The notes beneath the pieces are model-generated. The model was not told the origin of the DNA. It made no database searches and was given only the letters and a program-made list of their open reading frames with translations. From CAYLJV01 sp964510375 (GTDB lineage Archaea; Hadarchaeota; Hadarchaeia; Hadarchaeales; JAGGTB01): a stretch of 37,512 nucleotides of DNA. This document shows positions 23,274 to 31,576 of the stretch, piece after piece (position 1 is the first letter of the stretch; every line of letters begins with the position of its first letter). The stretch is from assembly GCA_964510375.1 (NCBI GenBank), contig CAZEBR010000014.1, positions 1 through 37,512 on the forward strand. The letters run 5' to 3'. Made by a program: the position numbers and the translations under genes.

Positions 23274-24497
23274 ATGGCGCAAGTAATGTCCGGTTACGAT
23301 GCCGTTGCTCAAGCCGTTAAGGTCTGCGATCCCGACGTGATATCGGCGTATCCGATTACACCTCAGACCGATATAGTTGAGGAGCTCAGTCAGATAGTTG
23401 CGGACGGCGAGCTAACGAGCGAGTTCATTAAGGTGGACAGCGAATTCAACGCCTGCTCGACCTGCATAGGTGCTAGCGCTGCCGGTGCTCGTGTTTTCAG
23501 CGCCACGTGCTCGCAAGGGCTCAAGCTGATGAGCGAACCCCTGTTTTCCGCTTCCGGCATGAGGCTTCCCCTCGTCATGGCGGTCGCCAACCGAAGCCTT
23601 TCGGCTCCTTTGAGTATATGGGGCGACCACACTGATACGTTCGCCGAGAGGGACGGCGGGATGATCCAGTTTTATGCTGAGGACGTTCAGGAAGCAATGG
23701 ATAACGTAATAATGGCCTATCGGGTCGCCGAGGATAGGGATATTCTGCTGCCAGCACTTTCCTGTCTGGATGGATTCATTCTCACACATGTTCAGGAACC
23801 CGTGGAATTGCACGATCAGGAAAAGGTCGACGAATTTCTGCCCGAGAGGGTCCCGGAATATACCTTGGATCCCTCCGATCCCGTCACTATGGGTGCATAT
23901 GCGCGACCCGAACACTGGACTGAAACCCGTTACATGGTCCACAAAGCATCTTTAAGATCGAAAGATAAGATCGCGGAAGCGGTCGAAGACTTTGCCGACC
24001 TGTTCGGCAGAGAATACGGCCTCGACTACAAGGGCTTAGTGGACACTTACCGCGCCGACGACGCCGACGTAATACTGGTCGCAATGGGGAGTGTCTGCGG
24101 TACTATAAGATACGTAATCGACGAGTACAGGGAAAAGGGAGAAAAAGTTGGACTCGTCAGGCCGAGGGTCTACAGACCGTTCCCCAAAGAGCAGCTAAGA
24201 AAGGCCCTCAAAGACGCTTCTGCCGTCGCCGTGCTCGAAAAGGATATTTCGGTTGGTTATGAGGGAGCGCTCGCCTCGGACCTCAAATCAGCATTATATT
24301 CAACAGATGCAAACGTGCCGGTTCTGGACAATATAGTCGGACTGGCCGGCAGGGATGTCTCGAAGGACAACATCCGAAATATAGTCGAAAATGCCAAGAA
24401 AGCTGCCGATAAGGAACCTCAAGAGTTAGAGGCCAGTCAGGAAGAGAATTGGGAACCGCTGTATACCGATCTGTTGCCAGAGGAGGTGGATTACTGA
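23274..24497 (+). CDS. porA: 2-oxoacid ferredoxin oxidoreductase, alpha subunit
   Basis: 407 residues. YPITPQTDIVEELSQ near the start binds the thiamine pyrophosphate region, with VDSEFNACSTCIGASAAGAR, TCSQGLKLMSEPLF and the late ARPEHWTETRYMVHKA block as in pyruvate oxidoreductases. It starts one base after porD and overlaps porB by one base. The residues following YPITP and the porCDAB gene order favour pyruvate over 2-oxoglutarate, though a branched-chain substrate cannot be excluded. Confidence 0.93.
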   Translation: MAQVMSGYDAVAQAVKVCDPDVISAYPITPQTDIVEELSQIVADGELTSEFIKVDSEFNACSTCIGASAAGARVFSATCSQGLKLMSEPLFSASGMRLPLVMAVANRSLSAPLSIWGDHTDTFAERDGGMIQFYAEDVQEAMDNVIMAYRVAEDRDILLPALSCLDGFILTHVQEPVELHDQEKVDEFLPERVPEYTLDPSDPVTMGAYARPEHWTETRYMVHKASLRSKDKIAEAVEDFADLFGREYGLDYKGLVDTYRADDADVILVAMGSVCGTIRYVIDEYREKGEKVGLVRPRVYRPFPKEQLRKALKDASAVAVLEKDISVGYEGALASDLKSALYSTDANVPVLDNIVGLAGRDVSKDNIRNIVENAKKAADKEPQELEASQEENWEPLYTDLLPEEVDY

Positions 24498-25429
24498 TGT
24501 CATCCGAATCCGAAAAGTTTTCTCACGAAGAGGACCTGTTCAACCCGGGCCACAGGGCCTGTTCGGGCTGTGGAGCGGCCTTGGCCTTGAAGTACGCCAC
24601 TGAGGCCACTGGCCCGGACACGATAGTGGCCACGCCCACCGGATGCATGGAAGTGGTTTCTTCTCCCTACCCCGAGAGCGCTTGGGGCGTGAGTTGGATT
24701 CACGATATTTTCGAGAACGCCGCCGCGGTAGCGGCAGGTGTGGAGACTGCTTACAAATCCTTCAAAAAGAGAGGTAAAGAGGGTTACATGGACTACGACG
24801 ACGTCAATTTTGTGGTTCTGGCAGGGGACGGTGCTACCTTCGATATAGGGATCAGGAGTCTCAGCGGGATGATGGAGAGGGGTCACGATGTCCTCTACAT
24901 CTGCTACGATAACGAGGCTTACATGAACACGGGTATCCAGAGAAGTGGAAGTACCCCGATGGGTGCCAGCACGACGACTTCACCCGCCGGGGAGGTGAGC
25001 TTCGGTAACGATACTCATAAGAAGGACATGCCCGCCATAGCCGCCGCTCATGGAGTGGAGTACGTTGCGACTTCTAGCATTGCCTATCCTCAGGATTACA
25101 AGGGGAAAATAGAAAAAGCTCTGGAGATAGACGGCCCGAAATACATTCAGGTTCACTCGCCCTGCCCGTTGGGCTGGGACTTTGAGTCCAATCAGAGCGT
25201 TTCGATTGCTAGGCTCGCGGTACAGACCGCCATGTACCCGGTATTCGAGATGAGAAACGGGGAAGTCACGGACGTGATGGAGATAAGCGATAGGAAGCCC
25301 GTGGAAGATTATCTCAGGACGCAAGGAAGGTTCAAGCATCTTTTCGAGAAGGAAGGTGGCGAGGAAATCATAGAGGAGCTTCAGAAATACGCCGATAGAC
25401 AGGCAGAGAACTTGGGTTTGGACAAGTGA
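24497..25429 (+). CDS. porB: 2-oxoacid ferredoxin oxidoreductase, beta subunit
   Basis: 310 residues. Cluster-binding cysteines are C22 and C25 (ACSGCGAALA) and C50 (TGCMEV), with a fourth likely in HSPCPLGW. Thiamine pyrophosphate and metal bind at GDGATFDIGIRSLSGMMERG and the DNEAYMNTGIQRSGST region. The frame runs open to 24449, but ATG 24497 has AGGAGGTG eight bases before it and overlaps the porA stop by one base. This completes the four-subunit enzyme. Confidence 0.94.
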   Translation: MSSESEKFSHEEDLFNPGHRACSGCGAALALKYATEATGPDTIVATPTGCMEVVSSPYPESAWGVSWIHDIFENAAAVAAGVETAYKSFKKRGKEGYMDYDDVNFVVLAGDGATFDIGIRSLSGMMERGHDVLYICYDNEAYMNTGIQRSGSTPMGASTTTSPAGEVSFGNDTHKKDMPAIAAAHGVEYVATSSIAYPQDYKGKIEKALEIDGPKYIQVHSPCPLGWDFESNQSVSIARLAVQTAMYPVFEMRNGEVTDVMEISDRKPVEDYLRTQGRFKHLFEKEGGEEIIEELQKYADRQAENLGLDK

Positions 25430-25510
25430 ATTATTTCTCCACTATTTTTCTAGATAGTTTATCTTGAGAAACTTAATAAGAAGGTAGACCGTATCTGTAT
25501 AAGGGGTTTA

Positions 25511-27199
25511 TTGGTGGTTGATGAAGCTACTGTCATAGTAGCGGGCGAAGCCGGAGACGGAGTTAGAGCCGCGGGAAATCTTTTGGGACGTATCTTCAAT
25601 AGACACGGCCTGTATTCCTTTGTCCGCGACGACTATCAGTCACTGATCAGGGGAGGCCACAATTTCTCTCAGGTGAGGGCATCGCCGGAGAGGATCTGGA
25701 GCCAGCGGGACGAGACGCAGGTCGTGGTTGCCTTCGACCAGCGCTCGATAGACAAGCACGAGGATCGCTTGGTCGAGGACGGCCGACTCATATTCGACTC
25801 TGATGACATGGACTACAGCTCCGAGAAGGCACGCCCTATGCCCTTGACGAGCATGGTGGAGGAGGCTGAGGGCATAGAGATTATGAGAAACACGGCGGCA
25901 TTGGGTGCCGTCGCGTACTTTTACGACCTCGACATGGAAGTCGTGGAGGACATGATCGAAGTCGCCCACGGCGATAAGGCCGAGAAGAACATAGTTCTCG
26001 CGAACAAAGGATACGAATACGCCGAGGAGAACTTCGACAGGTTGAAGGAGATGGAGAAGGCGGATCGGGGGGAAGCTCCGCTCCTGACCGGCAACGAGGC
26101 CGTTTCGCTCGGCGCCGCAAAGGCGGGACTGGACGTTTACGTGGCCTACCCGATGACGCCTTCCACCTCAATATTACACTTTACCGCGGCCCACAAGGAC
26201 GAGCTGGGCCTGACCGTTTACCAGCCCGAGAACGAGATAGGCGTGATCAACATGGGTCTTGGTTCGGCTTACGCGGGCGCCAGGACGATGGTCGCTACCT
26301 CGGGCGGTGGCTTTTCCCTGATGCAGGAGGCGATGAGCCTCGCTGGTATGAGCGAGAGCCCGATACTGGCGGTGGAATGCCAGAGGGCGGGTCCCAGCAC
26401 GGGCGTTCCCACGTACACCTCGCAGGCCGATTTGGGTTTCGTTCTGTATTCGGGACAGGGCGAGTATCCCCTCATAGGGCTGGCTCCGGGTGACCAGGAA
26501 GAGGCGTTTTACCGTGGCGGTGAGGCGCTCAACATGGCCTGGAAACATCAAGTTCCCGTCATATTCCTCTTGGACAAGCACCTATCGGAGAGTAGGATGA
26601 CGGCCGAGATAGAACCGGAGAAGGTGGACATCGAGGAGGCGAAGCTCGCCGAGAATCCGGGAGAGGATTACGAGAGGTACGAGTTCACCGACGATGGAGT
26701 ATCGCCGCTCGCCTTCCCCGGCGAGGAGGATGCGGTAGTGAAGACGACAAGTTACGAGCACGTCGAGTTTGGTTACACCACCGAGGAACCTGAGGAGGTC
26801 GTGGAAATGCAGGACAAGAGGCTGAGAAAGTGGGACACCATCGTAAGCGATGTCGCGGACAGAGATCCCGTGAAGGTCCACGGCGATGTGGATGCGGAGA
26901 ATGTGGTCCTGGGTTGGGGTTCCACTAAGGGTGCAATTTTGGAGGCCATCGAGATGGTCGATATACCGATTAAATTTGTACAGCCCATTTATCTCAAACC
27001 GTTTCCTTCGGGGGAAGTGTCGAGTCAGCTGGAGGGGGCGGGAACCGTCGTAGCGGTCGAGAACAACGCGACCGGCCAGCTGGCCGAGCTTCTGAGGAAG
27101 GAGGCCCTGATGGCGGTGGACGATAAGGTTCTTAAGTACGATGCACGGCCATTCAACCCGCCGGACCTTGCGGAGAGGCTGGAGGAGGTGTTCGAATGA
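25511..27199 (+). CDS. korA: 2-oxoacid ferredoxin oxidoreductase, fused gamma-alpha subunit
   Basis: 562 residues. The gamma domain (about 1-180) begins VIVAGEAGDGVRAAGNLLGR and contains SLIRGGHNFSQVR. The alpha domain (about 190-562) has AYPMTPSTSILHF, PENEIGVINMGLGSAYAGAR and TSGGGFSLMQEA. This fusion is the two-subunit type found in haloarchaea and others as KorAB or PorAB. It has no delta ferredoxin subunit. The start is TTG 25511 or the GTG three bases on, both behind AAGGGG. The substrate is probably 2-oxoglutarate or a related 2-oxoacid, different from the porCDAB enzyme just upstream. Confidence 0.92.
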   Translation: MVVDEATVIVAGEAGDGVRAAGNLLGRIFNRHGLYSFVRDDYQSLIRGGHNFSQVRASPERIWSQRDETQVVVAFDQRSIDKHEDRLVEDGRLIFDSDDMDYSSEKARPMPLTSMVEEAEGIEIMRNTAALGAVAYFYDLDMEVVEDMIEVAHGDKAEKNIVLANKGYEYAEENFDRLKEMEKADRGEAPLLTGNEAVSLGAAKAGLDVYVAYPMTPSTSILHFTAAHKDELGLTVYQPENEIGVINMGLGSAYAGARTMVATSGGGFSLMQEAMSLAGMSESPILAVECQRAGPSTGVPTYTSQADLGFVLYSGQGEYPLIGLAPGDQEEAFYRGGEALNMAWKHQVPVIFLLDKHLSESRMTAEIEPEKVDIEEAKLAENPGEDYERYEFTDDGVSPLAFPGEEDAVVKTTSYEHVEFGYTTEEPEEVVEMQDKRLRKWDTIVSDVADRDPVKVHGDVDAENVVLGWGSTKGAILEAIEMVDIPIKFVQPIYLKPFPSGEVSSQLEGAGTVVAVENNATGQLAELLRKEALMAVDDKVLKYDARPFNPPDLAERLEEVFE

Positions 27200-28044
27200 G
27201 TCCCGATTTGGACACGCCCGTCGAGAACACCTGGTGTGCCGGCTGCGGCAACTTCAGTATCCTTCAGGGAGTTAAGATGGCGTTCAACGAGATGGTGGAA
27301 TCCGGTGACGTGAACCTTGAAGACATAGTCATATCCTCGGGCATAGGCTGTCATGCGAAAATATTTGATTACGTAAGGACCAACGGTTTTTACTCGATCC
27401 ACGGAAGGGTCCCTGCGACGCTGACCGGGGTCAAGGTCGCCAATCCGGAGCTGAAGGTCGTGGGATTCGCCGGTGACGGTGACGCCTACGACGAGGGTGT
27501 AAGCCACCTCATCCACGCTGCCAGAAGGAATATTGACATGACCATGGTGATTCATAACAACAGGGTCTTCGCCCTGACTACGGGGCAGTTCACCCCTACT
27601 AGTCCTAAGGGTTTCAAGGGCAAGTCCACGCCCAGGGGGAGCATCGAGACCCCCATCAATCCGCTTCAGCTTATGCTTGCCAGCGACGCCTCCTTTGTGG
27701 CGCGGGCGTTCTCCGGTCAGCTCAATCATTTCAAGGATCTACTCAAGGATGCGATCAATCATCACGGATTTTCGATAATAGACGTGCTTCAGCCCTGCGT
27801 GACTTTCTATAATACTTGGGACTACTACCAGGAGAGGGTATACAATCTCGACGATGAGGGTCACGACCCCAGCGATTTCGGTGCGGCTTGGGAGAAGGCC
27901 GAAGAGACCGAAGATCAGATTCCGATCGGAGTTCTATACCGGGAGGAGAGGGACACCTTCGAGGATTTGGTTTTGGAAGGAAAGATCCCCGCCAAGGATG
28001 AGGAGACGCCGGAAATTGATTCGGTGATCGAGCAGTACATCTAG
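27196..28044 (+). CDS. korB: 2-oxoacid ferredoxin oxidoreductase, beta subunit (two-subunit type)
   Basis: 282 residues. C14 and C17 (WCAGCGNFSIL), C52 (GIGCHAKI) and the Cys in LQPCVTF hold the [4Fe-4S] cluster. GFAGDGDAYDEGVSHLIHAARR and NNRVFALTTGQ(F)TPTS bind thiamine pyrophosphate and metal. SIHGRVPATLTG is typical of the KorB group. It overlaps the gamma-alpha gene by four bases, so the two make one enzyme. A T-rich stop region follows the gene. Confidence 0.93.
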   Translation: MSPDLDTPVENTWCAGCGNFSILQGVKMAFNEMVESGDVNLEDIVISSGIGCHAKIFDYVRTNGFYSIHGRVPATLTGVKVANPELKVVGFAGDGDAYDEGVSHLIHAARRNIDMTMVIHNNRVFALTTGQFTPTSPKGFKGKSTPRGSIETPINPLQLMLASDASFVARAFSGQLNHFKDLLKDAINHHGFSIIDVLQPCVTFYNTWDYYQERVYNLDDEGHDPSDFGAAWEKAEETEDQIPIGVLYREERDTFEDLVLEGKIPAKDEETPEIDSVIEQYI

Positions 28045-28137
28045 CTCCAAATTTTAATTTTTTCGAAAGATTCAAATTTCAGAACGAGTTTTTAGTGAAT
28101 AGAATTAATAACTACCTCCCTTCAATTGGTGGGTTGA

Positions 28138-28228
28138 GGGCCCGTAGCTCAACCGGTTAGAGCGCTCGGCTCATAAGGGTTAATCCTGAGATACCGGGTG
28201 GCTGAGGGTTCGAGTCCCTCCGGGCCCA
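28138..28228 (+). tRNA. tRNA-Met (anticodon CAT) with a 17-base intron
   Basis: The cloverleaf folds completely: acceptor GGGCCCG with CGGGCCC, D stem GCTC with GAGC, anticodon stem CTCGG with CCGGG, T stem GAGGG with CCCTC around TTCGAGT, and discriminator A. CCA is encoded at 28229-28231. The anticodon is 28172-28174. An intron at 28176-28192 sits at the usual place after position 37. It forms a bulge-helix-bulge: CTCA pairs with TGAG in a four-base helix between the three-base bulges TAA and ATA, the substrate of the archaeal splicing endonuclease. The anticodon stem lacks three consecutive G-C pairs, so it is more likely elongator than initiator; a tRNA-Ile decoding AUA after C34 modification is the alternative. 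An A/T-rich promoter lies near 28103-28112. Confidence 0.93.
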
Positions 28229-28256
28229 CCATCTATAGTACGAGAGTATTTTGTAA

Positions 28257-28575
28257 TTATTTTACATATTTTGAGAGGAAATCGTCGCGGGAGAATTCTT
28301 CGATCAGTCTATTTTTTAAGCGGGTTTCTCCCTTAATGTAGCGGCCCGGTATCCCCAGTANNNNNNNNNNCTTCTTCTATTTTCATTTTTATCCCTTCCA
28401 TCATCGGGTATATTCTATCTGCCCAGTCTATCAGCTCACTGTCGACTCTGGTTTGGGCGCTAGGGCTCACACCGGCCGATTTCACATTGACTTCGCCGCC
28501 TGCTTTTTCTTCCAGTAGCTCTTCGGCTGTGGGGCTCCTTTGGAGGTTTGCTCGACAGATAAATAGAACGTTCAT
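28257..28575 (-). CDS. Low-molecular-weight tyrosine phosphatase-like protein, broken by a 10-N gap
   Basis: The N-terminal part (ATG 28575) begins MNVLFICRANLQRSPTAEE and contains the phosphatase loop C-X5-R-S, then VKSAGVSPSAQ and LIDWADRIYPMMEG. After the ten N the reading continues in another frame as LGIPGRYIKG and ends EFSRDDFLSKYVK at TAA 28257-28259. Joining the two gives about 105 residues, the usual size of the COG4551 group of predicted protein tyrosine phosphatases. So the N run is a wrong-length estimate, not a real frameshift. The catalytic Asp of classic enzymes is not obvious, as is usual for this group. Confidence 0.78.
28361..28370. other. Assembly gap (10 N) inside the phosphatase-like gene
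   Basis: Ten N. The frames on the two sides join only if the true length is one less, or differs by one modulo three. Confidence 0.95.
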
Positions 28576-28748
28576 CTCGAATCCGGGGGAGTAGTAAGTT
28601 TACAGGTTGATTAGTTTTTGGATTTAATAGATTCTTTGCGGAGCCGTCCATTAATAGCGGTATCAAAATTGATAATTGGGGAAAAAAGTTTTAAATAGGA
28701 ACATGAATAGACAATTTTACTCGCAAGAGTGAGAGGAGGGGAGAACAA

Positions 28749-29000
28749 ATGGAATTTTGCTCTGATTGTGGTTCAATGTTAGTTCCTAGAGAGGGAGACG
28801 GTCAAGTTCTCGAGTGTCCGGATTGTGGAAATGAAGAAAAGCTCAGCGATGAGGGTGACTACAAAATAAAAGAAGAAAAGAAGGGCAGGAAATCGCCAGA
28901 AGTAGCGGTCGTCGAAGATGAGGAGGAAAAGAAGATTCAACGACAGGAGTACGATATTGACGACGATGTAAAGGCTGAAGTCTTCGAAGAAACCTATTAA
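28749..29000 (+). CDS. TFS/RPB9-like N-terminal zinc ribbon protein, no C-terminal ribbon
   Basis: 83 residues. The first 30 form a zinc ribbon with C4, C7, C23 and C26 (EFCSDCGSMLVPREGDGQV then LECPDCGNEE), the N-terminal domain of archaeal transcription factor S and RPB9. The linker is charged. The expected second ribbon with the Asp-Glu hairpin that stimulates RNA cleavage is missing; the protein ends instead in DIDDDVKAEVFEETY. It may bind RNA polymerase without cleavage activity, or be a degenerate relative. It has a strong GAGGAGGGGAG site upstream and a TATA-like element near 28684-28694. Confidence 0.78.
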   Translation: MEFCSDCGSMLVPREGDGQVLECPDCGNEEKLSDEGDYKIKEEKKGRKSPEVAVVEDEEEKKIQRQEYDIDDDVKAEVFEETY

Positions 29001-29060
29001 AACAAATTCCCCCTATCTGTTTTTATTTTCCAGATATTTTCCCTTTAATAATCGTTTAAT

Positions 29061-29126
29061 ATGATGAGATGGAGATTTGAATGTGGATTTACTCTTGAAG
29101 CGAAGAGGGGAGGTGATCAAAAATAG
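29061..29126 (+). other. Possible 21-codon upstream frame before the PPC gene
   Basis: ATG-ATG at 29061 opens a 21-codon frame whose TAG (29124-29126) overlaps the putative ATA start at 29123. It may be a leader peptide that couples translation, part of a frameshifted longer gene across the five A at 29119-29123, or chance. Confidence 0.25.
29109..29117 (+). promoter_or_regulatory. Perfect nine-base Shine-Dalgarno of the PPC gene
   Basis: GGAGGTGAT is fully complementary to the 3' end of archaeal 16S rRNA as generally known (AUCACCUCC). It ends five bases before ATA 29123, which is ideal spacing. Confidence 0.75.
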
Positions 29127-29551
29127 CATACGCAGAATTTCAGCATGAGAGGGCTTTAATTATTCGACCGGATCACGATTCTGACCTGATCGAATATATA
29201 AAGGGTGTCGCTAAGGCCGAAGAGGTTGAAGTTGGATCATTCACGGCGATAGGAGCTTTTAAGGAGGCGATTCTAGGATTCTACGATCAGAATTCGCACG
29301 AGTACCGGGAAATAGAGGTTGATAGGCCCTGTGAGCTTGCAAGCTGTTTGGGAAATATTTCAATAAAGGATGGTGAACCTTTTGTTCATGCTCACGCAGT
29401 TCTGGAGGATGAAAATGGTAGTTTAAAAGCGGGGCATCTATCCGAGGGAAGGGTCTTTGCGGCCGAAGTACACCTTCAGGTTTTGGACGGACAGAAACTG
29501 GAAAGAAAGCATGACAGCGTTACCGACCTCTCCCTCTGGGATTTTGAATAG
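29123..29551 (+). CDS. PPC/DUF296 domain protein with apparent AUA start
   Basis: 142 residues if translation begins at ATA 29123 (AYAEFQHERALIIRPDHDSD follows). The domain is complete: GSFTAIGAFKEAILGFYD, CELASCLGNISIKDGEPFVHAHAVLED with the paired His, AGHLSEGRVFAAEVHLQVL and the end LSLWDFE. No ATG, GTG or TTG occurs in this frame between the upstream stop and 29348; the first TTG would cut the domain in half. The Shine-Dalgarno points directly at the ATA. PPC domains in archaea are stand-alone trimeric proteins thought to bind metal or DNA. A base error (ATG to ATA) or a missing A in the run of five is the alternative. Confidence 0.8.
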   Translation: MAYAEFQHERALIIRPDHDSDLIEYIKGVAKAEEVEVGSFTAIGAFKEAILGFYDQNSHEYREIEVDRPCELASCLGNISIKDGEPFVHAHAVLEDENGSLKAGHLSEGRVFAAEVHLQVLDGQKLERKHDSVTDLSLWDFE

Positions 29552-29625
29552 ATCAGGCCAGTGGATAACGGAGGAGAGAACAAACGGTTCCGTTCGATTG
29601 GTCCGGATTAGCCCGGGACGGGTAT

Positions 29626-30462
29626 TTAATTTGCATTTTTAATGGCTTCTATCATCCGGACCAGCTGGGTAGTTTCCAGCGGGTCGTGGGTTCTCACGAT
29701 ATCCGCACCCTTCATCACGGCTACAGCGGTCGCTCCAAGGGAGCCTATTAACCTGTCCGAGGGGTTTTCAAGGCCGAGAACATTTCCTACGAACGATTTT
29801 CTTGAAATGCCTATGCAGATCGGGAGATCGAATTCCCGGAGTTCACCGAGTCTGTCGAGGACCTTTAAATCCCACTCCTTTCCCCTTCCAAAACCGATCC
29901 CTGGGTCGATGGCCATTTTGTCCCTGTTCACTCCGTGCTTGTCGCAAATTTTTAGGCTCTCTTTGAGACCCTTCTCGATTTCTCCCATGTTTTCTATGTC
30001 CTTCCTCCCTTTCTCGGCAGTTCTTATCCTTCCCGAGATTCGACTCGCCATCAAAATCGCGGGACATTCGAAGGAGGCTGCTGTTTCGGGCATTTGGGGG
30101 TCCGCTTTGAACCCGCTCACGTCGTTGATTATGTCCGCCCCGGCTCGCAGGGCCTTCTCGGCCACGATGGCCCGTTGGGTATCGATTGAGATGGGAACGT
30201 TAACCTCTTTTTCGACGGCCTCAACCACGGGTATCAGTTTTTTCAGCTCCTCTTCCGTCGATATGGGCTCGACTTTTGGGCCGGTCGACATGGCCCCTAG
30301 GTCTATAATTTGTGCTCCCTCGTCGACCATCTCCGCGGCACGACCGGCGGCTCTCTCAGCATCCTCCGCTAGGGACTTTTCGTAAAAGGTCTCGGAGGAG
30401 AGGTTGATGATGCCCATCACGATTTTCCTTTGTAGGGAAATTCCAGCAAATTTTTCAGTCAT
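29626..30462 (-). CDS. folP: Archaeal dihydropteroate synthase-like protein
   Basis: 278 residues, TIM-barrel of the pterin-binding family. MGIINLSSETFY replaces the standard NvTPDSF loop, LGAMSTGP replaces GGESTRPG, but SIDTQ, IINDVSGF, DPGIGFGRGKEWD, GISRKSF and a late RTHD are present. Archaeal homologues with NLSPESFY-like loops are taken to serve methanopterin or folate synthesis, where the aminobenzoate part differs. Placed next to mer, it probably supplies the tetrahydromethanopterin-type carrier. ATG 30462 is chosen because GAGGAG lies just before it; the longer frame to 30498 has no site. Confidence 0.85.
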   Translation of the reverse strand: MTEKFAGISLQRKIVMGIINLSSETFYEKSLAEDAERAAGRAAEMVDEGAQIIDLGAMSTGPKVEPISTEEELKKLIPVVEAVEKEVNVPISIDTQRAIVAEKALRAGADIINDVSGFKADPQMPETAASFECPAILMASRISGRIRTAEKGRKDIENMGEIEKGLKESLKICDKHGVNRDKMAIDPGIGFGRGKEWDLKVLDRLGELREFDLPICIGISRKSFVGNVLGLENPSDRLIGSLGATAVAVMKGADIVRTHDPLETTQLVRMIEAIKNAN

Positions 30463-30520
30463 TTCGCTCCTCGCACATGAGGTTCTAGGAAAAGCCAATA
30501 AATTTAAGCCATTTGTAGAC

Positions 30521-31513
30521 TTAGGAAAAGCGTTTTAATACTTCGCTGATTTTGTCCAAGGCCAAGTGAACGTCGGGACCCATTGGGGACCCTATTACTA
30601 CCTCTTCTATGCCCATTTTTCGAAAATCCTCCAGCCTTCTTTCCAGCCTGTCTGGGTTTCCGCTAACCGAGAAAACGTCGATCATTTTTCGGGTAACCTC
30701 CCTCCTAGCTTTTTGTGGATTGCCCGACATCAGGTGTTCTCGAATTTTTTCTATTTTCTGTAACGAGAGATTTTCTCGTTCGATGGTCGATCGGGGAGCG
30801 GAGGCCGCCACGAATGATGTGACCATTTTGGCCCTCTCCCTAGCCTTCACCTCGTCTTCCCCGATGGAAGTGGCGATGTAGGGGACGCNNNNNNNNNNGA
30901 AGTCGTCGAGACCTCGACCCGCTCTTTGGGCTCCTTCACTGACGAGATCTAAGCATTCCTCGATGTCTTCGGGCCGAGCGGCGTTGAAGAGTGCTCCGTC
31001 TGCTACCTCACCGGCTAGTTTCATCATCTGCTCACCGCGTCCGCCGATGTAAATAGGGATGTCGGGAGAGGGTGAAAAGCCCAGTCTCGTGTGCTTGCAA
31101 CTGAACATTTCTCCAGAAAAATCCGTTTTTCCCCCCGCAAACAGGTTTCTTATTATCTCTATCGCCTCCCTGACGGCCGTGATAGGTTTTTTCTGATCGA
31201 TTCCGACGGACTCTAGGAATGCCGGGTCGCCGGCCGATATCCCGAGGGTTGCTCTGCCTCCCGAAAGCTCGTCTAGCGTCGCCACGGCGGCGGCCGTGAC
31301 GCTCGGATGGATCAGATACGGGTTTGTTACGCCGGGCCCGAGTTTTACCCTATTAGTCGACCCGGCCAAGTAGGTCAGTATGGAGTGGACGAACCGGTTA
31401 TGATAGTGATCGCTGACCCACAGGTACTCGAATCCTTCACTGTCTATCCGTCGGGCGATTTTCTCCAGTTTCTCTGATTTATAGTAGGGAACTATTTCTG
31501 CGCCGAATCTCAT
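30521..31513 (-). CDS. mer: 5,10-Methylenetetrahydromethanopterin reductase-like, F420-dependent
   Basis: About 330 residues of the luciferase-like TIM-barrel family. It follows Mer closely, by memory: FGAEIVPYYKSEKLEKIARR, EYLWVSDHYHNR, VKLGPGVTNPY, SVTAAAVATLDELSGGRATLGISAGDPA, IPIYIGGRGEQMMKLAGEVADGAL, and VIGSPMGPD near the end. Mer uses reduced F420 to convert methylene- to methyl-tetrahydromethanopterin (or the reverse). A 10-N gap (30889-30898) costs about four residues at DDFxxxxVPYIATS and keeps the frame. It is divergent to cofE, with about 60 bases between, so cofactor and enzyme genes share a promoter region. A different F420-dependent enzyme of the family is the main alternative. 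Confidence 0.87.
   Translation of the reverse strand: MRFGAEIVPYYKSEKLEKIARRIDSEGFEYLWVSDHYHNRFVHSILTYLAGSTNRVKLGPGVTNPYLIHPSVTAAAVATLDELSGGRATLGISAGDPAFLESVGIDQKKPITAVREAIEIIRNLFAGGKTDFSGEMFSCKHTRLGFSPSPDIPIYIGGRGEQMMKLAGEVADGALFNAARPEDIEECLDLVSEGAQRAGRGLDDFXXXXVPYIATSIGEDEVKARERAKMVTSFVAASAPRSTIERENLSLQKIEKIREHLMSGNPQKARREVTRKMIDVFSVSGNPDRLERRLEDFRKMGIEEVVIGSPMGPDVHLALDKISEVLKRFS
30889..30898. other. Assembly gap (10 N) inside the mer-like gene
   Basis: Ten N. The reading frame continues on both sides, so the size is right or wrong by a multiple of three. Confidence 0.95.
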
Positions 31514-31576
31514 GCTTGCCCCGTCACACTTAAGGTGACTAAATTAAAAAACATTCCACAGCGCAAGTGATTGAGA

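Noticed and set aside
27025..27729. 234-residue minus-strand frame
   Set aside because: Antisense to the two oxidoreductase genes, whose motifs run through the whole region.
28333..28575. 80-residue version of the phosphatase-like protein ending TGDTGPLH
   Set aside because: That ending comes from reading the wrong frame after the ten N. Another frame gives a longer, family-like C-terminus.
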